A DNA stretch of 64,000 nt from Martinezella lusitana. Lineage in GTDB: Bacteria > Pseudomonadota > Alphaproteobacteria > Rhizobiales > Rhizobiaceae. Every line of letters starts with the position of its first letter. Positions within the stretch are counted from its first letter, which is position 1. Shown here piece by piece: positions 26,304 to 34,746 of the stretch. Under the pieces are notes generated by a model. The model did not search any database and had not been told where the DNA came from. It was given only the letters and a program-made list of their open reading frames with translations. A program made the translations under genes and the position numbers. The stretch covers positions 29,912 to 93,911 of the forward strand of contig NZ_FMAF01000024.1 of assembly GCF_900094565.1 (NCBI RefSeq), read 5' to 3'.

Positions 26304-26819
26304 TCAGGCAACCTTGTCCTTTGACAGGCCTACACGCAGGTCTGACGCCTGATAGATGGTTTCGCCGTCGGCCTTCAGCCAGCCATCGGCAGTGCCGAGA
26401 ACGAGGCGGCCGCGCATGACGCGCTTGAAGTCGATGCCGTATTCGAGGAGCTTCGTCTCCGGACGAACCATGCCCTTGAACTTCACTTCGCCGGTCGAAA
26501 GTGCCATGCCGCGGCCCGGCTCGCCGAGCCAACCGAGGAAAAAGCCGGTCAGCTGCCACATGCCGTCCAGGCCAAGGCAGCCCGGCATGATCGGATTGCC
26601 GGCAAAATGACAGGGGAAGTACCAGTCGTCGGGACGCACGTCGTATTCGGCGCGAATATAGCCCTTATCGAAGGTGCCACCGGTTTCGGAAATATCTGTA
26701 ATGCGATGGACCATCAGCATCGGTGGCAGGGGAAGCTGTGCGTTGCCGGGGCCAAACAGTTCGCCGCGGCCGCAGGCCAGGATTTCCTCGTAGTTGAAGC
26801 TGGATTGTCTCGTCGTCAT
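26304..26819 (-). CDS. fabA: 3-hydroxydecanoyl-ACP dehydratase/isomerase
   Basis: A 171-residue hot-dog-fold enzyme that dehydrates 3-hydroxydecanoyl-ACP and isomerises the trans-2 to the cis-3 double bond, the branch point to unsaturated fatty acids. Active-site H71 (CHFAGNPIMPG) and D85 (LGLDGMWQ) match the E. coli H70/D84 pair. It is the first gene of the fabA-fabB-fabI operon, divergent from irr. Its promoter must lie in 26820-27040. Confidence 0.97.
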   Translation of the reverse strand: MTTRQSSFNYEEILACGRGELFGPGNAQLPLPPMLMVHRITDISETGGTFDKGYIRAEYDVRPDDWYFPCHFAGNPIMPGCLGLDGMWQLTGFFLGWLGEPGRGMALSTGEVKFKGMVRPETKLLEYGIDFKRVMRGRLVLGTADGWLKADGETIYQASDLRVGLSKDKVA

Positions 26820-27117
26820 AAAAATTCCGTTTCCCCCGCATGAATGCCGATGGATGTGAAGCTTTAGTGCAAGATCGACAGAAAATGAAGCGCAACCATC
26901 ACACTCTCACTCCACCATCCAATCGAACCCGCTAGCCCTTATGTGGTGGTCGCATACAGGAACGCCAGAGCTGCGACCAGTGGCAAATGCGGCAAAAGCC
27001 CGATTTTTCCGGCTTTTGAGCACCTTCCCACCCCATCGAAACTATTGAAAGCGATCAAGGCAAAAGTTATATGGCTTAGTGAAGAATAATAGAAATCTGG
27101 AATCCGGAGTCCCTTGA
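26820..27117. promoter_or_regulatory. fabA-irr divergent intergenic region with irr promoter
   Basis: A 298-base spacer. A sigma-70-like promoter facing irr has TTGAAA (27045-27050) and TTATAT (27067-27072) 16 bases apart. A perfect dyad CAAAAGCC-N10-GGCTTTTG lies at 26993-27018 and could be a regulatory site or a hairpin. No fabA promoter could be assigned. Confidence 0.5.
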
Positions 27118-27537
27118 ATGGCGGAAGAGGCCGAAATCGCGATCGAGACCAGGCTGCGCAATGTCGGCTTGAGACCGACCCGGCAGCGGATCGCGCTGGG
27201 TGATCTCCTTTTCGCCAAGGGCGACCGGCATCTGACGGTCGAGGAGCTTCACGAGGAAGCCGTGGCCGCCGGTGTGCCCGTCTCTCTCGCGACCGTCTAC
27301 AACACGCTGCATCAATTCACCGAAGCCGGCATGATCCGCGTGCTCGCCGTCGAGAGCACCAAGACCTATTTCGACACCAACGTCTCCGATCATCATCACT
27401 TCTTCGTCGAAGGCCACAACGAGGTGCTGGATATTCCGATCAGCAATCTGACGATCGGCAACCTGCCGGAGCCGCCGAATGGCATGGAAATCGCCCATGT
27501 CGACGTCGTGATCCGCCTGCGCCGCAAGCAGCGATAA
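27118..27537 (+). CDS. irr: Iron response regulator Irr (Fur family)
   Basis: A 139-residue Fur-superfamily regulator. Residues about 10-80 form the winged helix ('RPTRQRIALGDLLF', 'SLATVYNTLHQFTEAGMI'); residues about 85-135 form the dimerisation part with the DHHHFF His cluster used by Irr for haem or metal sensing. The Cys-Pro haem regulatory motif of Bradyrhizobium Irr is absent, as usual in Rhizobium. Irr represses haem synthesis and activates iron uptake under low iron and is degraded or inactivated by haem. ATG 27118 follows GGAG. Confidence 0.93.
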   Translation: MAEEAEIAIETRLRNVGLRPTRQRIALGDLLFAKGDRHLTVEELHEEAVAAGVPVSLATVYNTLHQFTEAGMIRVLAVESTKTYFDTNVSDHHHFFVEGHNEVLDIPISNLTIGNLPEPPNGMEIAHVDVVIRLRRKQR

Positions 27538-27541
27538 GAGG

Positions 27542-27640
<99 letters not shown>

Positions 27641-27647
27641 CCCCGTC

Positions 27648-28283
27648 TCACATCACATCATCGGGATGCCTGCCGGGCTTGTGATGATAGGTCGGGAAGG
27701 TCCAGCCGAACCATAGCGCTCCGCCGCGCACGGCGAAGGCCGCGGCAACACCGAGCCCGGCCGACGCATAGAGCGGCAGCATCGTCGAATTGGCTGCGGT
27801 GAAGACGCCGGCGCCGACGAGCGCGGCCGTCACGTAGATTTCCGGCCGCAGCAGCACCGATGGCTCGTTCGCCAAGAGATCACGCAGGATGCCGCCGAAG
27901 GTCGCCGTCAGCGCGCCGGTGACGATAGCAACCGTGGGCGAGCCTGTCGCCGCCATGCCCTTTGCCGCCCCCATCACGCAATAGGCCGACAGCCCCACCG
28001 CATCGAGCCAGATGAGCAGCCGATAACGCGATTCGAACAGATGCGCGGTGAAGAAGAACAGCACGCCGACGATGGCGCAGATGATGATATAGGTCGGGTT
28101 CAGCACCCAGAAGACCGGCACCCGGCCGAGGATGATATCCCTGAGCGTGCCACCGCCGATGCCGGTGACCGCCGCAAAAAACAGAAAACCGATCAGATCG
28201 AGCTGCTTGCGCGAGGCAGACAGCGCGCCGGTGGCAGCGAAAAGGGCGACGCCGGCGTAATCGAGAAACGAGAGAAGCGACAT
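27648..28283 (-). CDS. TRIC-type (UPF0126/YicG) cation channel protein
   Basis: A 211-residue membrane protein with seven hydrophobic segments in two internal repeats. The repeated glycine motifs GIGGGTLRD and FGGILRD are diagnostic for the prokaryotic trimeric intracellular cation channel family, which conducts K+ in characterised members. The start at 28283 is chosen because GGAG precedes it at 6 bases; 28319 lacks a ribosome site. The role here is unknown; it is divergent from a secreted protein gene. Confidence 0.85.
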   Translation of the reverse strand: MSLLSFLDYAGVALFAATGALSASRKQLDLIGFLFFAAVTGIGGGTLRDIILGRVPVFWVLNPTYIIICAIVGVLFFFTAHLFESRYRLLIWLDAVGLSAYCVMGAAKGMAATGSPTVAIVTGALTATFGGILRDLLANEPSVLLRPEIYVTAALVGAGVFTAANSTMLPLYASAGLGVAAAFAVRGGALWFGWTFPTYHHKPGRHPDDVM

Positions 28284-28427
28284 CGGGAACTCCAACAGGA
28301 CGCCGGCGGCGATTTTCATGAAATGAATCACGACGGCAAGGGCCGCGCAAGCAGGCGCGTGTAAAGATGTCGCAGCGGTCACGGCGACCAACGTGGCCGC
28401 GACGGCGCTTCGAAGAGGAAATTTCCC

Positions 28428-28904
28428 GTGAAATCCCTGCTGATCGTGATCCTCAATCTCATCACATTCGTGATCATGCCCGCGACGGCGCTGGCGCAGC
28501 AGTCGATTCTTCAGGATCCGGTGGCGTTCGAGAAGGAGCACTTCACCAAGACCTGCGACGGCCAGGTGAGCTTCGGCGATCATTTCGCCACCGAGCAGGA
28601 TATCAACAACGACACGCTGACCGATATCGTCATCAACGAAGGCGAGATCACCTGCAAGGGCGAAAAGGGCCCCTATTGCACGGATGAAGGCTGCCCCTAC
28701 AATTTCTACGTCCATGTGGCCGAAGGCGGCTACCTGATGATCGCCACGGCGCAGATCTACGGCTACGATTTCATCCAGCGCTTCGGCAACATGGTGCTGG
28801 TCATGAAGATGCACCCGCACTTCTGCGACCGCACCGGCGGCGACCCCTGCGAGATCACCGTCAGGGTGCGCGGCGTCAAATTCGTCACCATCTCGAAGAA
28901 ATAG
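28428..28904 (+). CDS. Secreted cysteine-containing protein of unknown function
   Basis: A 158-residue protein with a signal peptide (hydrophobic 3-18, cleavage after ATALA at about 23). The mature part has six cysteines (CDG, CKGEKGPYC, GCPY, FCD, PCEI), which suggests disulfides in the periplasm. 'QDINNDTLTDIVINEG' resembles an FG-GAP-like calcium loop. I do not recognise the family. Its leader (28284-28427) is shared with the divergent TRIC gene. Confidence 0.8.
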   Translation: MKSLLIVILNLITFVIMPATALAQQSILQDPVAFEKEHFTKTCDGQVSFGDHFATEQDINNDTLTDIVINEGEITCKGEKGPYCTDEGCPYNFYVHVAEGGYLMIATAQIYGYDFIQRFGNMVLVMKMHPHFCDRTGGDPCEITVRVRGVKFVTISKK

Positions 28905-28947
28905 CCATCAGGGCGCGGGCACATAATTATACGGTCCGGACACGTGG

Positions 28948-29739
28948 TCACGGTCCGGGATAAAACGCCGATGTGCGGCCGACGGCATAATAGCCGACGA
29001 GGCCGATCCATTCGCGCATGCCGGTCGCCAGCAGTTGCGCATTGAGCGAAGGCTGCGTGAAATCGAGGCCGAGCGTTTCCTTGCCGGTGCTGCGATAGTC
29101 CACCGGCCAGGGCACGACATCGATGCCCTGCTTGCGGAAGATGCCCATCGAGCGCGGCATGTGGAAGCCTGAGGTGATGAGCAGGCAGCCCGAAAGCCCG
29201 TTCTGCGCCAGCAGCTCCTTGGTATTGACGGCATTCTCGAAGGTGGTGCGCGAGGTCTTGTCCTCGACGAGACGATCTGTGGGTATGCCGAGCGCGGTGA
29301 AGAAGCGCTCCGAGATGACGGCGTCGCCTTCGTAGCTACCGCCGATCGAACCATCGCCACCCGAGACCACGATCCGCGCCTGCGGATATTTCTGTGCCAG
29401 CCGCAGCGCCTCAATGAGGCGATCACCGGCCGAATCGAGCTCATAGCCGCCACGCGCCGTCGTCACCTCGTTCTGGGTGGCGCCGCCGAGCACGATCATG
29501 CATTTAAGGTCAGCCGGATCGGCGGCGGCATGCGGAAAGCGCTCCTCCAGCCCCTGCACTATATAGGCGCCCGCCGTCGTATAGAGCGCGACGAACAGGA
29601 TCAGCACCGACAATAGCGACGAGGCGAGCATGGCGGCGCGCCAGCGCAGGAGAGCGGCGAGCAACGCCAGCAGGCCGAAAAAGAACGCCAGCGACAGCGG
29701 CTGACCGAAAATCCAGACAAGTTTCGAAAAAACGAACAC
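28948..29739 (-). CDS. YdcF/ElyC/SanA family (DUF218) membrane protein
   Basis: A 263-residue protein with two N-terminal membrane segments (about 10-60) and a DUF218 domain (about 78-235). Motifs are 'MIVLGG', 'RLAQKYPQARIVVSGGDGS', 'EDKTSRTTFENAVNTKELL' and 'LLITSGFHMPRSMGIF'. Relatives such as ElyC and SanA affect peptidoglycan or envelope integrity. The start is GTG at 29739 with AAGGATG upstream. The exact reaction is not known for the family. Confidence 0.87.
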   Translation of the reverse strand: MFVFSKLVWIFGQPLSLAFFFGLLALLAALLRWRAAMLASSLLSVLILFVALYTTAGAYIVQGLEERFPHAAADPADLKCMIVLGGATQNEVTTARGGYELDSAGDRLIEALRLAQKYPQARIVVSGGDGSIGGSYEGDAVISERFFTALGIPTDRLVEDKTSRTTFENAVNTKELLAQNGLSGCLLITSGFHMPRSMGIFRKQGIDVVPWPVDYRSTGKETLGLDFTQPSLNAQLLATGMREWIGLVGYYAVGRTSAFYPGP

Positions 29740-29862
29740 GGCACATCCTTAAGCTTGTCGGCAGAAACGATTCATTCTCTCCCTAGCAGATTTTTGTGCA
29801 CTGCAATGTGGCTATTTCGATCGCCGTGCCATCGAGGTGTCGGTTAGATGCCGAGAAGAGAG

Positions 29863-30101
29863 CTACGGCCTTTTCTTCGCGAAAGCGCGTCCTGAGCCCG
29901 ATTTCAGATATTTTTCGAATCCATAAGCCTGCGATTCATCGGAGAAGGCAATGTAGGTTTTGATCGACCACGGCGCATATTTGGAGGTATGCGGGACTTC
30001 CCTCGCATTGTGCTTGCCAGACGAGCTTTGAGATCCCTGGTCACGCCGATGTAGTGGTGGTCAGGAAAGTCGCGGCTTATGAGGGTATAGACGCACTTCA
30101 T
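29863..30101 (-). pseudogene. GIY-YIG nuclease domain gene, frameshifted
   Basis: A small GIY-YIG endonuclease gene starts at 30101 (YTLIS...HHYIGVTRDLKARLA). Near 30011-30014 one base appears to be missing. The annotated frame then turns into an unlikely Arg/Ser-rich tail and stops at 29904. The next frame restores the family's conserved C-terminus (HNAREVPHTSKYAPW, then 'AYGFEKYLKSGSGRAFAKKRP') to a TAG at 29863. The intact protein would have about 79 residues. Such single-domain genes are abundant in rhizobia; function is unclear. Confidence 0.8.
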
Positions 30102-30246
30102 GCAGGGTATGATAGTGTACTGAGACGGGCACGCAACTCATGCGTTATCGCCAATTACGCCAGAATCATCGACGATGTTTGGCCAGCACATGATCGCAAT
30201 ATCTGGAAAAAGTCCGCTTGCGTTGCTGCGCAGCTTCAGCGCGACA

Positions 30247-30319
30247 GCCTTCGCTATCTTCTCGCCTTCGGCACATCAAGCCTACCGGCTTGCCGAGCCG
30301 AAGCTCGCAGAGCGAAGGC
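30247..30319. repeat. Inverted repeat downstream of tRNA-Ala
   Basis: GCCTTCGCT...CCTTCGGC on the left and GCCGAGCCGAAG...AGCGAAGGC on the right form an imperfect hairpin. On the minus strand it directly follows the tRNA 3' end, so it may act in termination or 3' processing. The rest of 30102-30246 shows nothing recognisable. Confidence 0.5.
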
Positions 30320-30395
<76 letters not shown>

Positions 30396-30546
30396 ATCAA
30401 GGTGGTGCCGTTTGACCGGCCCTGGGTCCCTTCGAAGCGCTTTGCCCGTCGGGGTGGCGGCTTATTACTTCTGGTTCTTACAGATAGCAAGCCGAAAATT
30501 TCGGCCCGGGAACTTTTCTTGTTTGCCGGGCTGTCTTGTCCGCAGA

Positions 30547-30927
30547 TCAGACGTCGTCGTCGTCGCCGGTGACGCCGATGATGTCGCTCATGTCGTCATC
30601 ATCCTCATCTTCGTCGGCTTCGAGGAAGGTATCGTCGTCATCGTCGCCGATTTCGACATCGTCATCGCCGATATCCGGAATATCGTCGCCGGCCGCCGCC
30701 TCATCGGCATCCTCGAGAGACACGAGTTCGACTTCAGTGTTCTCGGTATCGACCTCGGCCACTTCCTCTTCTTCGGGAACTTCCTTCGAAGCGGAGGTTT
30801 CCTCGAAGTAGGACAAGGGCCAGGACTTGCCGGTATAAGGCGAGACGACCGGGTCCCGGTTCAGGTCGTAGAACTTCTTGCCATTGTCCGGATCGGTACG
30901 TTTTGTTCCAAGTTCCGTTTTCGCCAC
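30547..30927 (-). CDS. TIGR02300 family FYDLN-acid protein
   Basis: A 126-residue protein starting with the conserved 'AKTELGTKRTDPDNGKKFYDLN' block and 'PVVSPYTG', then a long, strongly acidic tail (runs of Asp and Glu, about 60-126). GTG at 30927 is chosen because the family begins exactly there and GAGG lies 8 bases upstream; the ATG-equivalent frame start at 30966 is upstream of the conserved N-terminus. The family is alphaproteobacterial and of unknown function. It normally neighbours aroA-cmk-rpsA, and here only a piece of aroA remains. Confidence 0.88.
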   Translation of the reverse strand: MAKTELGTKRTDPDNGKKFYDLNRDPVVSPYTGKSWPLSYFEETSASKEVPEEEEVAEVDTENTEVELVSLEDADEAAAGDDIPDIGDDDVEIGDDDDDTFLEADEDEDDDDMSDIIGVTGDDDDV

Positions 30928-31171
30928 TGTCAAAGCCTCATGAATGACCGAATGAAAATCCGGCAATGCCGGGGAAACCGGCGTTTTAAGGGAAATATCA
31001 GCCGGTCCCCTTAATCGTTGCGGCCGTCTCTGTCAAAGCTAAACTTCATGCCGCTTCGCACGCGGTTTTCGCGCGTTGCGGGATGACTGGTCAGCGCGCC
31101 CATGTTAACGAGCCGATGCAAGCCGCAGGACATCTGGCGCAGGGAGATCGCAGCCAGTCCTATAATGCTAG

Positions 31172-31396
31172 GGAATACCGGCGTGGCAAGGAAAATCGCC
31201 GGCGAAGATCGGTGCTGGCGGTTCCAGCCGCGGGGCTCATCTCGATCATCGCATCGCCATGAGCCTCCTCGTCACGAGGCCTGCCGCCGGGCACCCCGTC
31301 ACGGTCGAGGATTCCGGCACGATCGCTACCAGTTTTCCGGATTTTCTTGATATGATGACAAGATTGGGCGCGACGATCGAGGTCAAGGACTGCTAG
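31172..31396 (+). pseudogene. aroA: 3' remnant of aroA (EPSP synthase)
   Basis: The frame ending at TAG 31394-31396 encodes the C-terminal part of 3-phosphoshikimate 1-carboxyvinyltransferase. The invariant HLDHRIAMS is followed by PVTVEDSGTIATSFPDF and LGATIEV, as in class II (CP4-like) EPSPS. Upstream, 'GAGGSSRGA' corresponds loosely to the preceding glycine loop; then homology fades and a stop occurs at 31169-31171. All N-terminal domains are gone. The position between the TIGR02300 gene and cmk is where rhizobia keep intact aroA. A functional copy must lie elsewhere if aromatic amino acids are made. Confidence 0.75.
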
Positions 31397-31470
31397 ATCG
31401 CGCGCGAACAGCATCCGAAGCCGCGCGCCATGAAGCGCCGGAGGATGGCGACAGCAAACGGACCGGAACC

Positions 31471-32106
31471 ATGTATCAGCCGCCCCACCATCGCGAAGAC
31501 GATCTCGGTACGCAACAGGATCTCATCCGCGCCCACGCGCTTGGATTGCTGATCACCGCGGGCGACGGCGGCCTGATCGCCAATCCAGTGCCGTTCCATC
31601 TCGAGACGGGCCTTTCGCCGAAGGGCACGCTGCAGGCCCATGTCGCCAGGGCCAACGGCCAGTGGCGGGAAATCGCTGATGGCGCGCCGGTGCTAGTCGT
31701 CTTCCAGGGCGCCGATACCTATATCACCCCGTCCTGGTATGCGACGAAGCGTGAAACCGGGAAGGTCGTGCCGACCTGGAACTATGCCATCGTCCAGGTT
31801 CGCGGCAGCGCGCGGATAATCGAAGATCCCGCCTGGCTGCGCACGCAGATCGGCGCGCTGACGCGCGAGAACGAGAACAGCCGCTCGCAGCCTTGGGCGG
31901 TCGACGACGCGCCGCCGGAATTCGTCGCAGCGCAGTTGAAGGGCATTATCGGCATCGAGATCGATATCGAAACGATTGACGGCAAATGGAAGGTCAGCCA
32001 GAACCGGCCGCTGGCCGACCGGCAGGGCGTGGCGGACGGCCTCGACGCGATCGATCGCACCGACACCGCCGAGATGGCCGATCTCGTGCGTCGCTACAGC
32101 AAGTAA
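31471..32106 (+). CDS. PaiB-like FMN-binding negative regulator family protein
   Basis: A 211-residue protein of the PaiB/FMN-binding split-barrel family. It begins 'MYQPPHHREDDLGTQQDLIRAHALG', and 'GADTYITPSWYATK...GKVVPTWNY' is the family's central block (flavin/haem-side residues). Bacillus PaiB represses sporulation and protease genes; most homologues are uncharacterised. The gene occupies the place next to the aroA remnant, ahead of cmk by 31 bases, so it may have come in when aroA was lost. Confidence 0.87.
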   Translation: MYQPPHHREDDLGTQQDLIRAHALGLLITAGDGGLIANPVPFHLETGLSPKGTLQAHVARANGQWREIADGAPVLVVFQGADTYITPSWYATKRETGKVVPTWNYAIVQVRGSARIIEDPAWLRTQIGALTRENENSRSQPWAVDDAPPEFVAAQLKGIIGIEIDIETIDGKWKVSQNRPLADRQGVADGLDAIDRTDTAEMADLVRRYSK

Positions 32107-32137
32107 CATCGGGATAAAGGGTAGGGACAAAAGAAGA

Positions 32138-32770
32138 ATGATCATCGCCATCGACGGGCCGGCGGCAGCCGGCAAGGGGACCTTGGCGCGCCGGATCGCG
32201 GACGCCTATGGTTTCCACCATCTGGATACCGGCCTCACCTACCGCGCAACCGCCAAAGCGCTGCTCGATGCCGGCCTGCCGCTCGATGACGAGACTGTCG
32301 CCGAGGCCATGGCGCGCAAGGTCGATCTCGCCGGGCTCGACCGGGCCATCCTGTCGCAACACGAGATCGGCGAAGCGGCATCGAAGATCGCCGTCATGCC
32401 GGCCGTGCGTCGGGCTCTGGTCGAAGCGCAGCGCAGCTTTGCCGGCAAGGAGCCCGGCACCGTGCTTGACGGTCGCGACATCGGCACTGTCGTCTGCCCG
32501 AACGCGCCGGTGAAATTCTATGTCACGGCCTCGGCCGAGGTCAGGGCGAAGCGGCGCTACGACGAGATCGTCGAGGCCGGCGGCCGTGCCGATTACGCAG
32601 CCATTTTTGAGGACGTGAAGCGCCGCGACGAGCGTGACATGGGCCGCACCGACAGCCCGCTTCGGCCATCCGAAGACGCGTACTTGCTTGATACCTCAGA
32701 AATGAGTATAGAAGCGGCGTTTCAGACGGCAAAGTCGATCATCGACACCGCTCTGAGCCGAAATGCCTGA
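32138..32770 (+). CDS. cmk: Cytidylate kinase
   Basis: A 210-residue (d)CMP kinase. P-loop GPAAAGKGT is at 8-16, followed by 'HHLDTGLTYRATA' (substrate site), 'VLDGRDIGTVVCPNA', and a lid with 'KRRYDEI' and 'RRDERDMGRTDSPLRP'. ATG 32138 follows AAGAAGA; the upstream frame extension overlaps the previous gene. cmk and rpsA are adjacent as in most proteobacteria. Confidence 0.96.
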   Translation: MIIAIDGPAAAGKGTLARRIADAYGFHHLDTGLTYRATAKALLDAGLPLDDETVAEAMARKVDLAGLDRAILSQHEIGEAASKIAVMPAVRRALVEAQRSFAGKEPGTVLDGRDIGTVVCPNAPVKFYVTASAEVRAKRRYDEIVEAGGRADYAAIFEDVKRRDERDMGRTDSPLRPSEDAYLLDTSEMSIEAAFQTAKSIIDTALSRNA

Positions 32771-32957
32771 AAATGCGAGCGGCTGTCGCGTGCTTATAGC
32801 GCACGGAGTCGCCAATTTGTATGAAGCCTGACATTCCGTCCAAGCGCCGGATAGCTTTCCCTCAAGGGGAAGGCGGACTGGGGTCAGGCCTGTTCAACAC
32901 GAACCACCGGCGCATCAGTGTCCAAAAATGCATAATAAGGACACGCCAGGAGATTTT

Positions 32958-34661
32958 ATGTCTGTAACTACCCCCTCTCGCGAAGACTTCGCAGCCCTTC
33001 TCGAAGAATCCTTCGCCAAGAACGATCTCGCCGAAGGCTATGTCACCAAGGGCATCGTCACCGGCATCGAGAAGGATGTCGCGGTTGTCGACGTCGGCCT
33101 CAAGGTCGAAGGCCGCATCGCACTGAAGGAATTCGGTGCGCGCGCCAAGGACGGCACGCTCAAGGTTGGCGATGAAGTCGAAGTCTACGTCGAGCGTATC
33201 GAAAACGCGCTGGGCGAAGCCGTTCTTTCGCGCGAAAAGGCTCGCCGCGAGGAAAGCTGGATCAAGCTCGAAGCCAAGTTCGAAGCTGGCGAACGCGTTG
33301 AAGGCGTCATCTTCAACCAGGTCAAGGGCGGCTTCACCGTCGATCTCGACGGCGCTATCGCCTTCCTGCCGCGCTCGCAGGTCGACATCCGTCCGATCCG
33401 CGACGTGACCCCGCTGATGCACAACCCGCAGCCCTTCGAAATCCTCAAGATGGACAAGCGCCGCGGCAACATCGTCGTGTCCCGCCGTACGGTTCTGGAA
33501 GAGTCCCGTGCCGAGCAGCGTTCTGAAATCGTTCAGAACCTCGAAGAAGGCCAGGTTGTTGACGGCGTCGTCAAGAACATCACCGATTACGGTGCGTTCG
33601 TTGACCTCGGCGGCATCGACGGCCTGCTGCACGTCACCGACATGGCTTGGCGCCGTGTGAACCATCCGTCGGAAATCCTGTCCATCGGCCAGCAGGTCAA
33701 GGTACAGATCATCCGCATCAACCAGGAAACCCACCGTATCTCGCTCGGCATGAAGCAGCTCGAGAGCGATCCGTGGGATGGCATCCAGGCCAAGTATCCG
33801 GAAGGCAAGAAGATTTCCGGTACCGTCACGAATATCACCGACTACGGTGCGTTCGTCGAGCTGGAGCCGGGCATCGAAGGCCTGATCCACATCTCGGAAA
33901 TGTCCTGGACCAAGAAGAACGTTCACCCCGGCAAGATCCTGTCCACGAGCCAGGAAGTCGAAGTGGTCGTTCTCGAAGTCGATCCGACCAAGCGCCGTAT
34001 CTCGCTTGGCCTGAAGCAGACGCTCGAAAATCCGTGGGCTGCATTCGCCCGCAACCATCCGGCCGGCACCGAAGTCGAAGGCGAAGTCAAGAACAAGACC
34101 GAATTCGGCCTGTTCATCGGCCTCGACGGCGATGTGGACGGCATGGTGCACCTCTCCGACCTCGACTGGAACCGTCCGGGCGAACAGGTCATCGAGGAGT
34201 TCAACAAGGGTGATGTCGTCAAGGCCGTCGTTCTCGACGTCGATGTCGACAAGGAACGCATCTCGCTCGGCATCAAGCAGCTCGGCAAGGATGCAGTCGG
34301 CGAAGCAGCAGCTTCCGGCGACCTGCGCAAGAATGCAGTCGTTTCCTGCGAAGTCATCGCAGTCAACGACGGCGGTATCGAAGTGAAGCTCGTCAGCCAC
34401 GAAGACATCACCTCGTTCATCCGCCGCGCCGATCTGTCGCGTGACCGCGACGAACAGCGTCCGGAGCGTTTCTCGGTTGGTCAGATTGTCGACGCCCGCG
34501 TCACCAACTTCTCCAAGAAGGACCGCAAGATCATGCTGTCCATCAAGGCTCTGGAAATCGCGGAAGAGAAGGAAGCCGTTGCTCAGTTCGGTTCGTCCGA
34601 CTCGGGCGCTTCGCTCGGCGACATCCTGGGTGCGGCTCTGAAGAACCGCAACGCCGAATAA
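32958..34661 (+). CDS. rpsA: 30S ribosomal protein S1
   Basis: A 567-residue protein with six S1 repeats, the first two degenerate ribosome-anchoring ones and then RNA-binding ones (for example 'GVVKNITDYGAFVDLGGIDGLLHVTDMAW', 'GTVTNITDYGAFVELEPGIEGLIHISEMSW'-like cores). It promotes mRNA binding and unfolding at initiation. ATG 32958 with AGGAG five bases upstream gives the usual MSVTTPSREDF start. A strong terminator follows at 34687. Confidence 0.97.
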   Translation: MSVTTPSREDFAALLEESFAKNDLAEGYVTKGIVTGIEKDVAVVDVGLKVEGRIALKEFGARAKDGTLKVGDEVEVYVERIENALGEAVLSREKARREESWIKLEAKFEAGERVEGVIFNQVKGGFTVDLDGAIAFLPRSQVDIRPIRDVTPLMHNPQPFEILKMDKRRGNIVVSRRTVLEESRAEQRSEIVQNLEEGQVVDGVVKNITDYGAFVDLGGIDGLLHVTDMAWRRVNHPSEILSIGQQVKVQIIRINQETHRISLGMKQLESDPWDGIQAKYPEGKKISGTVTNITDYGAFVELEPGIEGLIHISEMSWTKKNVHPGKILSTSQEVEVVVLEVDPTKRRISLGLKQTLENPWAAFARNHPAGTEVEGEVKNKTEFGLFIGLDGDVDGMVHLSDLDWNRPGEQVIEEFNKGDVVKAVVLDVDVDKERISLGIKQLGKDAVGEAAASGDLRKNAVVSCEVIAVNDGGIEVKLVSHEDITSFIRRADLSRDRDEQRPERFSVGQIVDARVTNFSKKDRKIMLSIKALEIAEEKEAVAQFGSSDSGASLGDILGAALKNRNAE

Positions 34662-34686
34662 TCTTCGGCTGAAGCCTTATCGAAAC

Positions 34687-34718
34687 AAAAACCCGCCGGA
34701 GCGATCCGGCGGGTTTTT
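34687..34718 (+). terminator. Intrinsic terminator after rpsA
   Basis: AAACCCGCCGGA / TCCGGCGGGTTT stem with a GCGA loop and T-run. The A-rich other flank would allow use from the opposite strand, for the convergent gene at 34747. Confidence 0.92.
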
Positions 34719-34746
34719 CTTTGACTGTACTATGCGCTCTTCCCGA

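Noticed and set aside
31102..31350. 82-codon ORF across the aroA remnant
   Set aside because: Different frame from the conserved EPSPS residues, Arg/His-rich, no family. The remnant frame explains the sequence.
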